64,000 nt of DNA from Advenella sp. FME57. Its GTDB lineage: Bacteria; Pseudomonadota; Gammaproteobacteria; Burkholderiales; Burkholderiaceae_B. Made by a program: the position numbers and the translations under genes. The stretch spans positions 372,001 through 436,000 of the forward strand of contig NZ_JABUXU010000001.1 in assembly GCF_014897675.1 (NCBI RefSeq). Reading direction: 5' to 3'. The notes below the pieces were generated by a model, which saw only the letters and a list, made by a program, of their open reading frames with translations, had not been told where the DNA came from and made no database searches. The first letter of the stretch is position 1. The number at the start of each line of letters is the position of its first letter. Below, piece after piece: positions 35,394 through 44,484 of the stretch.

Positions 35394-36866
35394 TTAAACA
35401 GCAGTAGTGGGTTGTGCAACGCGGGCATCATGGCCGACCAATTCAGGTACTTGCGGATTGACACCCTTGAGTCCCTTGATGGTCATGATCATGTTGTAGA
35501 ACATCACCAACACGCCACTGAGGAAACACATCCCGCCTACGATGCGGATGATGTACAGCACATATTTAGATGCCAGCGCCTGAATAAAAGCATAGGTCAA
35601 CGTACCGTCCGCTTCTGTTGAACGCCACATCAGCCCTTCCATCACGCCGGCAATCCACATGGATGCGATATACAGCACCACGCCGATGGTAGCCATCCAG
35701 AAATGAGCCTCGATCAAGGATTTGCTATACATAGATTCGCGTCCATACAGGCGGGGAATCATGTAATACAAGCTACCAAAGGTGATCATGGCGACCCAGC
35801 CCAGCGCACCGGAGTGGACGTGCGCGACAGTCCATTCCGTGTAGTGAGAAAGCGCATTCACAGTCCGGATGGACATCATGGAGCCTTCAAAAGTAGACAT
35901 GCCGTAGAACGAGAGCGCCACCACCAGAAACTTCAGGATAGGATCGGTGCGCAGCTTGTGCCACGCGCCGGACATGGTCATGATGCCGTTGATCATGCCG
36001 CCCCAGGAAGGCGCCAGCAGGATCAGGGAGAAAGCCATACCCAGGCTTTGGGTCCAGTCAGGCAATGAGGTATACAGCAGATGGTGCGGACCGGCCCACA
36101 TATAGGTAAAGGCCAGCGCCCAGAAGTGAACAATGGACAGACGATAGGAATAGATCGGGCGATTGGCCTGTTTTGGCACGAAGTAGTACATCATGCCCAG
36201 GAAACTGGTGGTAAGGAAAAAGCCCACCGCGTTGTGACCGTACCACCATTGCACCATGGCATCCTGCGCACCGGCATAGGCAGAATAAGAGTTGAACCAG
36301 CTATAGGGCAACTCGATGTTGTTGAAGATATGCAGGATAGCGATTGTCAGGATGAATGAACCGTAGAACCAGTTGGCCACATAAATGTGTTTCATCTTGC
36401 GTTTGGCCACCGTCCCGAAAAAGACGATCGCGTAGGCGACCCAGACCAGCGTAATCAGAATATCGATAGGCCATTCAAGCTCGGCATATTCTTTGCTGGT
36501 TGTGTAGCCGGCCGGCAGCGTGATCGCAGCAGCCACAATGACCAGTTGCCAACCCCAGAAAGTGAACGAAGCCAGTGGTCCACAGAACAGGCGCGTCTGA
36601 CAGGTACGCTGAACGACATAATAGGAAGTAGCAAACAGCGCACTACCGCCAAAGGCAAAAATAACTGCATTGGTATGCAGCGGGCGCAGGCGACCATAAC
36701 TGAGCCAGTCTACGACGTTCAGTTCCGGCCAGACCAGTTGTGCTGCAATGTAGACACCCACAAACATGCCGACAATTCCCCACACAACGGTCATGATGGT
36801 GAACTGGCGCACGACTGTGTAATTGAAGATCTCCGCGTCTGCGGAGCGCGCATTCTGGACACGCAT
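35394..36866 (-). CDS. ccoN: cbb3 oxidase catalytic subunit I
   Basis: The 490-residue heme-copper catalytic subunit with 12 membrane segments. It reduces oxygen at high affinity and pumps protons. Heme and Cu-B ligands are visible: His in [14 protein letters not shown] (near residue 63), the [12 protein letters not shown] block with the active-site His-Tyr region (near 210), [10 protein letters not shown] (two Cu-B His, near 260) and [11 protein letters not shown] (near 345). First gene of ccoNOQP-G. AGGGG Shine-Dalgarno; a perfect FNR box lies 57 bases upstream. Confidence 0.98.
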   Translation of the reverse strand: MRVQNARSADAEIFNYTVVRQFTIMTVVWGIVGMFVGVYIAAQLVWPELNVVDWLSYGRLRPLHTNAVIFAFGGSALFATSYYVVQRTCQTRLFCGPLASFTFWGWQLVIVAAAITLPAGYTTSKEYAELEWPIDILITLVWVAYAIVFFGTVAKRKMKHIYVANWFYGSFILTIAILHIFNNIELPYSWFNSYSAYAGAQDAMVQWWYGHNAVGFFLTTSFLGMMYYFVPKQANRPIYSYRLSIVHFWALAFTYMWAGPHHLLYTSLPDWTQSLGMAFSLILLAPSWGGMINGIMTMSGAWHKLRTDPILKFLVVALSFYGMSTFEGSMMSIRTVNALSHYTEWTVAHVHSGALGWVAMITFGSLYYMIPRLYGRESMYSKSLIEAHFWMATIGVVLYIASMWIAGVMEGLMWRSTEADGTLTYAFIQALASKYVLYIIRIVGGMCFLSGVLVMFYNMIMTIKGLKGVNPQVPELVGHDARVAQPTTAV

Positions 36867-36896
36867 AAAATTTCCCCTAAAAAAACCTATTGTTAA

Positions 36897-36937
36897 ATCT
36901 TAAATAGATCACAGCGCAGCGATTTGATAAATATCAA
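36897..36937 (-). promoter_or_regulatory. FNR-activated ccoN promoter
   Basis: TTGATAAATATCAA (36924-36937) is a perfect FNR box. It is correctly placed for a class II promoter: a -10 candidate TAAGAT lies at 36902-36897, giving a start near 36889 with the box centred about -41.5 and a 23-base leader. Confidence 0.92.
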
Positions 36938-37250
36938 GTTGCTCCAAGACATAGACGAAACAGGCGCACAACCATGCGCAATCAGCCAGGTGGTTACGAG
37001 GAAAACAACAGTTTTTTCGTGGGGCGGCCGTAAAGCAAAGGCAATGGCCCACTGCTTTTGCCCGCCGTTTTGTCCGCCATTTTTCTCACTGCTTTTACTG
37101 GCGCTTACTCGCCCTTACTGGCCCTTTTCCTGCCTGGATACGACGTCCTTGCATTGACTGCAATCGACAGCCGCCGGGGCGGGCGCCCGGCGCTATCCTG
37201 GGAGACCTGATGCGTTATACGCTGCACGATACCGGTCGCCTCATCGCTTC
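36938..37250. other. gene-free interval between ccoN promoter and ccoS
   Basis: About 310 bases. It contains degenerate CTTACTGGC/ACTGCTTTT-type repeats (37050-37130) and a very GC-rich inverted repeat (about 37170-37195) near the end of ccoS that could stop transcription. No gene seen. Confidence 0.45.
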
Positions 37251-37472
37251 CTATCGCATTGGCAACGACGATTTGGCAGACGGCACGCGCGTCGCTTCAC
37301 TGCCCCACTCACTATCGGGCAGCGCGATTGCAGCATCTTCGTCCTGTAATATCACGCTTGCGTTTTCGTCACTGTCTTCAAATTGACCCGACATCACCGC
37401 CCAGTAAAGTACGCCGCCAATGCTCATGACAAACAGAAAAGCCAGGAAGACCAAGAGAAAGAATACGTCCAT
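37251..37472 (-). CDS. ccoS: cbb3 oxidase maturation protein CcoS
   Basis: A 73-residue single-pass protein: membrane segment (FFLLVFLAFLFVMSIGGVLYWAVMSGQF, residues about 4-31) followed by the CcoS motif GQFEDSDENASVILQDED. CcoS is needed for cofactor insertion into cbb3 oxidase. It follows the CcoI-like gene by 8 bases. The C-terminal tail is longer than in many CcoS proteins. Confidence 0.93.
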   Translation of the reverse strand: MDVFFLLVFLAFLFVMSIGGVLYWAVMSGQFEDSDENASVILQDEDAAIALPDSEWGSEATRVPSAKSSLPMR

Positions 37473-37480
37473 GGCAAGTA

Positions 37481-38461
37481 CTAGGCCGACGACGAGTTGA
37501 TCGCGACCGTGCCGGCCCCGACAGGCTTGCCAACCGTATAGTTTTTATAAAAATGCCAGGCATAAAACGCGACTGCCATCGACGACACCAGCATGGTTAT
37601 GGCAGCAAGCCATGGCTGCACCAGGCCAACCATGGCAAATGGAATCATAAGCAGATGCCACAACAATGAACCGTAAAGAGAGCGGCGGGCAACGCGGACG
37701 GTCTGCGCACGCAAGGCGATAAGTGCCTTCTGACTGAGTGGTGGACTGCCAAGAACAATGGCGCGTGCCGCTGCCTGTGCAGAGGGTACCGCCATGGCCA
37801 TGGCGCAAGGACAACTCATGACAAACAGCGCAACCAGCACCGACAGGGCGTGGTCCGAATCAATGAACATGTACCAGATGAGCGCGGACACAATGGAGAG
37901 CGCAATTTGTATACTTACGAAGTACAGCCCGACCCGGTCGGCCGTCTTGGCCAGCAGCCTGGACTCCTGATCGAAGCGCTGATCAACCGCAGCCCCAGCC
38001 GACTGCCTGGCGGCAAGCGCCAGATAGCGCGCCGTAAGCACGAAGGCAACGAACATGGCAATGGATTCGAAATAGACTTCGCCGGATTGGCGAAAGGTCG
38101 CGATAGCACTGGGAATAAAGGCCACCACAATGCCCAGGCCAATGGGCCAGTTCATGGACTGCTGATGGGTGTCATGCGGGTCCCGGCCGACAAAGCCACG
38201 CCAGATAGGCCAGGCGCAATAAAGCAGCACCGGCACGGTCAGCAGCAGGCTGCACCAGTTCATGACAATAATGGCCGTGTCCAGCGTATCGACTGTTTCT
38301 GCATCAACGTAGCTGGCACGAAGATAACCCGGGAAGGCGAACATCATGACCTGCATCATGACCAGCCAGGCCAAACCAAGCCGGGCAAGCATGTGTCTGC
38401 GCTGCAGGCGTTCCTGAGCGCCCAGGTCGCTGGGGATCGAGAAAATGGAGGCGGGTTTCAT
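37481..38461 (-). CDS. ccoI: CcoI-like P1B-ATPase remnant: membrane core only, no ATPase domains
   Basis: Resembles the copper ATPase CcoI/FixI of cbb3 clusters, but with 326 residues it is less than half the usual 700-800. The eight membrane segments are all there, including the metal-site motif SCPCAMAMAVPSA (CPC at 217-219) and a MLVSS block in the last segment. Missing are the N-terminal metal-binding domain, the A-domain (TGE) between segments 4 and 5 (only about 25 residues remain), and the whole P/N region (DKTGT, GDG) after CPC (about 25 residues remain). The usual YN of segment 7 is WH. The frame is intact, so this is not simple decay. It cannot hydrolyse ATP. A longer start (GTG-free ATG at 38473) overlaps a -10 candidate. 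FNR box upstream; ccoS follows. Confidence 0.85.
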   Translation of the reverse strand: MKPASIFSIPSDLGAQERLQRRHMLARLGLAWLVMMQVMMFAFPGYLRASYVDAETVDTLDTAIIVMNWCSLLLTVPVLLYCAWPIWRGFVGRDPHDTHQQSMNWPIGLGIVVAFIPSAIATFRQSGEVYFESIAMFVAFVLTARYLALAARQSAGAAVDQRFDQESRLLAKTADRVGLYFVSIQIALSIVSALIWYMFIDSDHALSVLVALFVMSCPCAMAMAVPSAQAAARAIVLGSPPLSQKALIALRAQTVRVARRSLYGSLLWHLLMIPFAMVGLVQPWLAAITMLVSSMAVAFYAWHFYKNYTVGKPVGAGTVAINSSSA

Positions 38462-38471
38462 ACCACCGATC

Positions 38472-38510
38472 ATAGTATCGATCGGAGAAAGCGATCTTGA
38501 TCTATATCAA
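38472..38510 (-). promoter_or_regulatory. FNR-activated promoter of the ccoI-like gene
   Basis: TTGATCTATATCAA (38497-38510) is a second perfect FNR box. A -10 candidate TACTAT lies at 38477-38472. Class II spacing puts the start of transcription near 38462-38465, directly at the ATG at 38461. Confidence 0.88.
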
Positions 38511-38563
38511 ACTATTCGGTACCTGCAGCGCATTGCGCCCGCCCGCGGTTCATCGTGGCCTGC

Positions 38564-39478
38564 TCAGACGGGGTTGAACACGCCCTGCGACAAATACCGA
38601 TCACCACGATCACAGACGATGAAGACAATGGTTGCGTTATTGACGCGTTCGGCGGTGCGCAAGGCAGCCACCAGCGCACCCGCGGACGAAATGCCACCGA
38701 AGATGCCTTCACTGGCGGCCAGGTGACGGGCCATATCTTCGGCCTCCTGTTGCCCGATCAGCTCGAAGTGATCAACGCCTGCCTGGTTATAGATGGCCGG
38801 CTGATATTCTTCGGACCATTTCCTGATGCCTGGAATCGATGCGCCGGGAGCCGGTTGTGCACCGATGATCTGGATATCGGCGTTACGCGATTTCAGGTAA
38901 GAGCCAACCCCCATGATCGTGCCGGTGGTTCCCATGGCGCTCACGAAATGCGTAACCTGTCCGTCTGTCTGGTTCCAGATTTCCGGTCCGGTGCCTTCGA
39001 TGTGGGCGCGTGGATTATCGGGATTGGCAAACTGGTCGAGCACCTTGCCCTTGCCTTCGGCCTGCATAGACTGCGCCAGATCCCGGGCATACTCCATGCC
39101 GCCTTTGTCTGCCGGCGTCAAAATCAGCTGGGCGCCGTAAGCATTCATCGACGCACGGCGTTCCACAGACAGGTTATCGGGCATGATCAGAATCATTTTA
39201 TAGCCACTGATGGCAGCGGCCATGGCCAACGCAATACCCGTGTTGCCGCTGGTGGCTTCGATAAGCGTATCGCCGGGCCGGATGTCGCCGCGTGCCTGCG
39301 CATGCCGGATCATGGATAATGCCGGCCTGTCTTTGACTGAACCGGCTGGATTGTTGCCTTCAAGCTTGGCCAGAATCACATTGCCGCGCGCCTCGCCCAA
39401 GTGTGCTGGAATGCGCTGCAAGCGTACCAAAGGGGTGTTGCCGATGGTATCTTCGATTGTGGGGTACGATTTTGTCAT
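38564..39478 (-). CDS. cysM: cysteine synthase B
   Basis: A 304-residue PLP enzyme making cysteine from O-acetylserine and sulfide or thiosulfate. The PLP lysine lies in NPAGSVKDRPA (near residue 45), the substrate loop in EATSGNTGIALAMAAA, and the glycine-rich phosphate loop in GTTGTIMG. CysM rather than CysK is indicated by the SVERR segment and the C-terminal IVFIVCDRGDRYLSQGVF. Start at 39478 gives MTKSYPTIEDTIGNTPLV; the open frame upstream is not homologous. Confidence 0.95.
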   Translation of the reverse strand: MTKSYPTIEDTIGNTPLVRLQRIPAHLGEARGNVILAKLEGNNPAGSVKDRPALSMIRHAQARGDIRPGDTLIEATSGNTGIALAMAAAISGYKMILIMPDNLSVERRASMNAYGAQLILTPADKGGMEYARDLAQSMQAEGKGKVLDQFANPDNPRAHIEGTGPEIWNQTDGQVTHFVSAMGTTGTIMGVGSYLKSRNADIQIIGAQPAPGASIPGIRKWSEEYQPAIYNQAGVDHFELIGQQEAEDMARHLAASEGIFGGISSAGALVAALRTAERVNNATIVFIVCDRGDRYLSQGVFNPV

Positions 39479-39633
39479 GATAGGTCTGAATGGTATGTGG
39501 GATACCCCGAAAATCCATATGGGCATCGTAAGTTGCGAACGAACCCTGCCTTCCCGAAGTGGGCTGAACAGGCGCTTGGTGAGGGTAATCATAGCACTCA
39601 TAATCGGGCTTGCATGGCTTATTCCCTGACCGA

Positions 39634-40170
39634 TCAATGGGTTTTGCCCTGTGCTTCGGTGCCGGCAGGCCCCTTCTGCAGGCCTGCCGGTTCACTGCCT
39701 GCCCGCGGGCGTGGCCGGATCAACATGGGCATGGTGGGAAGGGACCGGCCTGCCAGGTTGCCACCATGCTTCTGATCGTTTGCTGTTTCATTGCTGGCAG
39801 CCACATGGGGCCTGACAGATGTGGAGTGATCAGAGCTTGCAGGCCTGCTGCTGCGCGATCCAGCACTGGCCGGATGGTGCACTGAGCGCCCAGCGACCGA
39901 ACCTGTCCGAACGCCCTGTTCGCGCAATTTCTGCAGTTTTTTCGGCCCCACGCCCGCAACTCTGGCCGCCAGATCCTCCATGGACACAAAGCGGCCCTGC
40001 TCCCGGGCCGCCAGAATGCGGTCAGCCAATTTGTCGCCAACGCCTTTGATCGCACGCAGTTGGGCTCGCGTGGCCTGATTCAGGTCCAGTGCATTAACGG
40101 TAGAAGACGCCAACACAAGAAAGAAACAAAACAGCCAGGCTCGGGAGCGGCAGCAGCGGACGAATGGCAT
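39634..40170 (-). CDS. ComEA-like helix-hairpin-helix protein with long basic tail
   Basis: A 178-residue secreted or membrane-tethered protein. Signal sequence (AWLFCFFLVLASSTVNA, residues about 10-26) leads to two helix-hairpin-helix motifs: LDLNQATRAQLRAIKGVGDKLADRIL and VSMEDLAARVAGVGPKKLQKL (to about residue 83), the double-stranded-DNA-binding unit of ComEA. The remaining 95 residues are a low-complexity Ser/Arg/Pro/His-rich tail not found in typical ComEA. Start at 40170 is set by the signal peptide. DNA uptake function is inference, as no other com gene is in view. Confidence 0.78.
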   Translation of the reverse strand: MPFVRCCRSRAWLFCFFLVLASSTVNALDLNQATRAQLRAIKGVGDKLADRILAAREQGRFVSMEDLAARVAGVGPKKLQKLREQGVRTGSVAGRSVHHPASAGSRSSRPASSDHSTSVRPHVAASNETANDQKHGGNLAGRSLPTMPMLIRPRPRAGSEPAGLQKGPAGTEAQGKTH

Positions 40171-40349
40171 ATGCAAGACAAGACGAAGAACGGTGAAAAA
40201 TGATGTCTGTAGTGTGCCATAGCGGCGCTTGTGCAGCACGAACACGCAGATAGAATGATCCGCGGGTAGAATCCGACGCGAGCGATCCAGTACGTTCGGG
40301 CGCTGGGAAAGTACGGAAAGGGCGACGCGTGTGTGGCCACCCTCAACGA

Positions 40350-40386
40350 CAATAAAAAACCCGGGCGCACCTGATGTGCCCCGGGT
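40350..40386 (-). terminator. terminator of the gyrA-rfaD gene run
   Basis: Minus-strand ACCCGGGG...(C)CCCGGGT stem, with inner GCAC/GTGC pairing, followed by TTTTTATT, about 100 bases past the rfaD stop. Confidence 0.88.
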
Positions 40387-40482
40387 AAGTTCGGTGAACG
40401 TGATAAACCTGATGAGTCTGGTAAATCTGGTATGTCTGACGTGGCCCAAAATAAGCCCGAATGCCGTCAAAGGCTGGAAGCC

Positions 40483-41475
40483 CTATGCGTTATCCGAACG
40501 CAATCGGCGGATATAGCTGGATACGCCCTGCTCCACATCGTTCATCTCAGCCTTGAAACCGGCAGCACGCAGCCGGGTGGTGTCAGCCTGAGTGAAACTT
40601 TGGTAGCGCCCTTTGAGATCATCGGGGAACGGAATATAGCGAATCAGCCCTTCGCGAACCAGCGCATCCAGTGACAGGCGCGTTTCGTTTCTCTCTTCCC
40701 TCAGGGTATTGACGACCGCGCAGGCGATGTCGTTAAAGGGCTGCGCCCGGCCTGTACCGCAATTGAAAATGCCAGACTGTTCAGGGTGATCCAGGAAAAA
40801 CAGATTAACCGCGACCACGTCGTCCACAGAGATAAAATCGCGCCGCTGACCGCCATCTTCGTAGCCATCCCAACCGCCAAAAAGCCGCACATGGCCTTCC
40901 GAGAGAAACTGGTTCATATTATGGAAGGCAACGGAGGCCATGCGGCCCTTGTGCTGTTCATTCGGGCCATATACATTAAAGTATCGAAGACCCACGACCT
41001 GTGTCGTACGGTGTTCAAAACGCTCGCGCACCACCTGGTCAAACAGGAACTTCGAATAGCCGTAGACATTCAGTGGCTTTTCATTTTCAAGCGCCTCGAT
41101 ATAATCCGGCCCGGCGCCGTATACAGCAGCGGAAGACGCGTAAATAAACGGGATGCTGCGGGCCTGGCAGAAATTGAATAACTCCAGCGTGACCCGATAG
41201 TTGTTATCCATCATGTAACGCCCGTTTCTTTCAGTCGTATCCGAACAGGCGCCCTGATGAAAAATGGCGGTAACCGGGCCGAACTGGCCGCTGTTGACCC
41301 GGGTACGAAATTCGTCCTTATCCATATAGTCGGCAATGATTCCTGACCGCAGATTGACGAACTTGTCGCCATCGGTCAGATCATCTACTGCCAGGATATT
41401 GGTAATGCCCCTGTTGTTCAGGCCGCGCACAAGATTGCTGCCAATGAAACCCGCGGCTCCGGTTACGATAATCAT
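40483..41475 (-). CDS. hldD: ADP-L-glycero-D-manno-heptose 6-epimerase
   Basis: A 330-residue short-chain-dehydrogenase-type epimerase making ADP-L-glycero-D-manno-heptose for the LPS inner core. Rossmann motif [17 protein letters not shown] at the N terminus, catalytic [10 protein letters not shown] (Tyr and Lys near residues 140-144) and the family block [19 protein letters not shown]. The start overlaps the hldE kinase stop by 4 bases. The two enzymes act in the same pathway. Confidence 0.96.
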   Translation of the reverse strand: MIIVTGAAGFIGSNLVRGLNNRGITNILAVDDLTDGDKFVNLRSGIIADYMDKDEFRTRVNSGQFGPVTAIFHQGACSDTTERNGRYMMDNNYRVTLELFNFCQARSIPFIYASSAAVYGAGPDYIEALENEKPLNVYGYSKFLFDQVVRERFEHRTTQVVGLRYFNVYGPNEQHKGRMASVAFHNMNQFLSEGHVRLFGGWDGYEDGGQRRDFISVDDVVAVNLFFLDHPEQSGIFNCGTGRAQPFNDIACAVVNTLREERNETRLSLDALVREGLIRYIPFPDDLKGRYQSFTQADTTRLRAAGFKAEMNDVEQGVSSYIRRLRSDNA

Positions 41476-42401
41476 GTCAGCTCCTCTGCACTTACAATAG
41501 ATGTTCCAAGTTTACCTACTACTATACCACCGGCCTGGTTCGCCCACTCGACGGCCTCATGCCAGTCCGCGCCCGCGGCGCGGGTTACGGCCATCGTTGC
41601 CAGGACCGTATCGCCGGCTCCGGAGACATCAAAAACCTCTTGTGCGGCAGCATCCACATGGTACCGCCCCGCTTCCGTGTATAAAGTCATTCCCTGCTCC
41701 GAGCGTGTAATCAACAGTGCTTCAAGCGCAAGCCGTTGGCGCAGACTCTGGGCAGATCGCGTCAGTTCTTCTTCCGTTTTCCATTTGCCAACTGCTTGCT
41801 GCATTTCTCCGCGGTTCGGAGAAATCAAGTTTGCTCCCGCGTAGCGTTCATATTCGTCCCCTTTGGGGTCGACCAGCACCGGTATCTCGCGTTCGCGCGC
41901 CAGTTTAATCAGCACTGAACAGTGAGTGAGCACACCTTTGGCATAATCGGAGAGGACAACAATGTCATGCTCGTCCAGCAGGCGGCGATACTGTTGTTCC
42001 AGTTGCTGCAGGGTCTGCGCATCAGGCAGATAGTCAAAATCAATCCGCAACAATTGCTGCTGGCGACCCAGCACACGCATTTTCAGCGTTGTATGCATTG
42101 AGGGGTCGGTTAATAATTGGGTGTCGATACCCGCTTCGCGCGCCAGCCTGGCGATCTGCTCGCCGGCCTCGTCATCGCCCACGATACCTAACAAGGTGAC
42201 TCCACCGCCGAGCGCAACAATATTGCGGGCCACGTTGGCCCCGCCGCCCAATCGGTCTTCCCGTTTGGCCACTCGCACCACCGGTACGGGCGCCTCTGGC
42301 GAAATACGCTCGACTTCACCAAACCAGTAGCGATCAAGCATTACATCGCCCACCACCAGAACACGGATCTGCCTGATTTTTTCTATCGGAAATGCACGCA
42401 T
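41472..42401 (-). CDS. rfaE1: D-glycero-beta-D-manno-heptose-7-phosphate kinase
   Basis: A 309-residue PfkB-family kinase corresponding to the kinase half of E. coli HldE. Features are [29 protein letters not shown] at the start, the substrate [14 protein letters not shown] block (near residue 50), and the catalytic [11 protein letters not shown] loop (near residue 255). The adenylyltransferase half is absent, so a separate hldC/rfaE2 must exist elsewhere. Start at 42401 lies 4 bases after the lapB stop. Confidence 0.95.
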   Translation of the reverse strand: MRAFPIEKIRQIRVLVVGDVMLDRYWFGEVERISPEAPVPVVRVAKREDRLGGGANVARNIVALGGGVTLLGIVGDDEAGEQIARLAREAGIDTQLLTDPSMHTTLKMRVLGRQQQLLRIDFDYLPDAQTLQQLEQQYRRLLDEHDIVVLSDYAKGVLTHCSVLIKLAREREIPVLVDPKGDEYERYAGANLISPNRGEMQQAVGKWKTEEELTRSAQSLRQRLALEALLITRSEQGMTLYTEAGRYHVDAAAQEVFDVSGAGDTVLATMAVTRAAGADWHEAVEWANQAGGIVVGKLGTSIVSAEELT

Positions 42402-42405
42402 ACGA

Positions 42406-43626
42406 CTATTCCTCTGGGCGGCGTGGCGAGTAAGTTTCCCATGAGTTGCAGCCAGGGCATTGCCAGTAATAGGTCTGTGCCTGGAATCCGCAGACCCGGC
42501 AGGCATATTTATCCATACGCCGCGTATGCTTGTCAATCATGGTTCGCAATAATGACAGGTCAAAATCGGGCATATGCTGCTGCAGTTCGCCTTGCCCGGC
42601 CGAACTTTGCTCTTGCGCCAGTTCACTTTGCAGTACTTTATCAAAGCCCAGCAACGACGGATGCTGACGCAGAGAATCCTGGGCAAACTGCCAGCCGGGG
42701 GCGAACCCCTGCTTGCGCAATGCGGCAAACACCACTTCGAATACATCCAGTGACGGATGCGCAAAATAATGGTCCCTGAGCAGGCTGACCGCCTGTTCTT
42801 CCTGGCCACTGGCAGCGAAATTGTCCATGATCTGCTTTGCCACCAGACCGGCGAATTCAGGCGAGCGTTCCAGCGCCAAGAGCAGCCACTGGCGCTCTGT
42901 GCTGACATCGCCCAGGCGGCGAGCCAGATAGGCACGCAAAATGGCGATACGTGCGTAAGAGGCCTGTGAGCCGCCCTGCTCCAGGTTGTGCCTGGCCTCG
43001 CGCTCGGCGGCATCCAGCTCTGCAGCAACACGGTCAAAATCCGGCTCTTTCGCACTTAATACGGCCTGCGCCCGTTCGCAATGGTAATGAACGCGCTGCG
43101 GCAACGGCTCGTCAGTCAGTTCACGCAAGCGCGCCGCAACGGCGATCGCTTTTTTCCAATCGTGCTCGGCTTCGTAAATGCGAATCAGCGCTCGGGTAGC
43201 GGAAACATCATAACTGGTATTTTGCACTTCCTTGAAGGCATTTTCAGCGCGGTCAAACATACCCGCCTTGAAGTAATCCTGGGCGATTTCATGCAGCGCA
43301 TGCTCCCTGTCGGCCCGCGGTAAATCTGAACGGGAAAGCAGGCTTTGATGGACCCGAATGGCCCGCTCAATCTCTCCGCGACGACGAAACAGGTTGCCAA
43401 GCGCAAAATGCAATTCCGTTGTTTCGGAATCGAGTTTGGCTACTTCGACAAACGCATCAATAGCCTTGTCGTGATCTTCATTGAGCAGAAAGTTGAGCCC
43501 GCGAAAATAAGAGTCGGGCAGATTCCTGCTTTCAGATACGATCTGTCGAACATCCACCTTGGCTGCGATCCACCCCAGTCCGAACAAAATGGGGATCAGA
43601 ATCAGCCACCATGCTTCAAAGTCCAA
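42406..43626 (-). CDS. lapB: LPS assembly protein B (tetratricopeptide/rubredoxin-like)
   Basis: A 406-residue LapB (YciM), which with FtsH controls LpxC stability and so LPS synthesis. N-terminal membrane segment (WWLILIPILFGLGWIAA), a run of TPR repeats (from YFRGLNFLLNEDHDKAIDAF to about residue 340) and a C-terminal rubredoxin-like zinc knuckle (YACRVCGF and YWQCPGCNSWETY). No ATG fits; I place the start at TTG 43626, which gives MDFEAWWLILIP as in homologues and has GGGAG seven bases upstream. It overlaps the end of lapA by 11 bases, so translation is coupled. Confidence 0.9.
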   Translation of the reverse strand: MDFEAWWLILIPILFGLGWIAAKVDVRQIVSESRNLPDSYFRGLNFLLNEDHDKAIDAFVEVAKLDSETTELHFALGNLFRRRGEIERAIRVHQSLLSRSDLPRADREHALHEIAQDYFKAGMFDRAENAFKEVQNTSYDVSATRALIRIYEAEHDWKKAIAVAARLRELTDEPLPQRVHYHCERAQAVLSAKEPDFDRVAAELDAAEREARHNLEQGGSQASYARIAILRAYLARRLGDVSTERQWLLLALERSPEFAGLVAKQIMDNFAASGQEEQAVSLLRDHYFAHPSLDVFEVVFAALRKQGFAPGWQFAQDSLRQHPSLLGFDKVLQSELAQEQSSAGQGELQQHMPDFDLSLLRTMIDKHTRRMDKYACRVCGFQAQTYYWQCPGCNSWETYSPRRPEE

Positions 43627-43993
43627 CTGCGGTCTCCCGGACAGGCGTCTGCAGGGCGGTACTTGTCGAGGCCACGCTGCTGCGCAGGCGCAATTCTTCG
43701 GCCTTGAGCGCTTCCAGCGAATGGCGGGTATCGGCCACGTCACGGTTCAAACGCTCTACCTCGCCTTTGAGACGCCCGACTTCACGGGTTTTACGCAAGC
43801 GTGTAGGAATACTAATCAACCACGCAAACAGTGCGCCAACGAAAAATGCAAGCAATAGCACGACTATGAGTGGCACACCTGCAAACGTATAATCACCAAA
43901 AAACCGCACAGTGACGGGGTCGGTGTTTTTGAGCGCGAACAATAGGACCAACAGAAAAAGTATGATTCGCAATGCCCAGACAATGTAACGCAT
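43616..43993 (-). CDS. lapA: LPS assembly protein A
   Basis: A 125-residue protein with two membrane segments (IILFLLVLLFALKNTDPVTV near the start and PLIVVLLLAFFVGALFAWLI) and a C-terminal coiled coil (VGRLKGEVERLNRDVADTRH). LapA is LapB's partner in the inner membrane. Gene order lapA-lapB is as in other proteobacteria. Confidence 0.9.
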   Translation of the reverse strand: MRYIVWALRIILFLLVLLFALKNTDPVTVRFFGDYTFAGVPLIVVLLLAFFVGALFAWLISIPTRLRKTREVGRLKGEVERLNRDVADTRHSLEALKAEELRLRSSVASTSTALQTPVRETAVGL

Positions 43994-44052
43994 TGGCCTG
44001 CTCCTGAAATTGAATTATTCGCCATTGTAATGCGAATTGACTGTCTAAAAAA

Positions 44053-44083
44053 CAAAAACCCCGATTTTGCAATCGGGGTTTTT
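44053..44083 (-). terminator. terminator after ihfB
   Basis: AAAAACCCCGATT ttg(c) AATCGGGGTTTTT, symmetric with A and T flanks, so it could act in both directions. It separates rpsA-ihfB from lapAB, so lapAB may have its own promoter or depend on read-through. Confidence 0.88.
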
Positions 44084-44118
44084 GGACATCATAAAAAACG
44101 AGCACCTGCCTGGTTTGA

Positions 44119-44481
44119 TCAGAGATTGGCTACCTTGGCCGCCTGAGCGTCAAAATGACCATTCTCGGATGGATCCTGCTTGGTGTCGTCAGCAGAGGTA
44201 AAAACAGAATCAACGCGCTCGCGCAACTCTTTGCCCGCCTTGAAGTGAGGTACCCGCTTGCCGGGCACCATCACCTGTTCGCCGGACTTGGGATTGCGCC
44301 CAACCCGTGGAGCACGCGTTGACAGCGAGAAGCTGCCAAAACCGCGAATTTCGATGCGCTGACCTCTGGATAGAGCAACGGTCATGGCATCAAGCATCGT
44401 CTTGACAGCGAAGTCGGTGTCACGGGCAGCCAGCTGTGGATAGCTGGCCGCTAGTGCTTCAATCAACTCTGATTTAGTCAC
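44119..44481 (-). CDS. ihfB: integration host factor beta subunit
   Basis: A 120-residue DNA-bending protein of the HU/IHF family: [12 protein letters not shown] start, the [23 protein letters not shown] beta-arm region with the DNA-intercalating Pro in NPKSGE, and the final [14 protein letters not shown] helix. A 25-residue hydrophilic tail ([15 protein letters not shown]...) extends beyond the E. coli protein. It starts 3 bases after the rpsA stop. Confidence 0.95.
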   Translation of the reverse strand: MTKSELIEALAASYPQLAARDTDFAVKTMLDAMTVALSRGQRIEIRGFGSFSLSTRAPRVGRNPKSGEQVMVPGKRVPHFKAGKELRERVDSVFTSADDTKQDPSENGHFDAQAAKVANL

Positions 44482-44484
44482 AGC

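Noticed and set aside
36924-37157. Plus-strand ORF over the ccoN promoter
   Set aside because: Begins inside the FNR box, low-complexity Phe/Leu-rich translation, no start signals.
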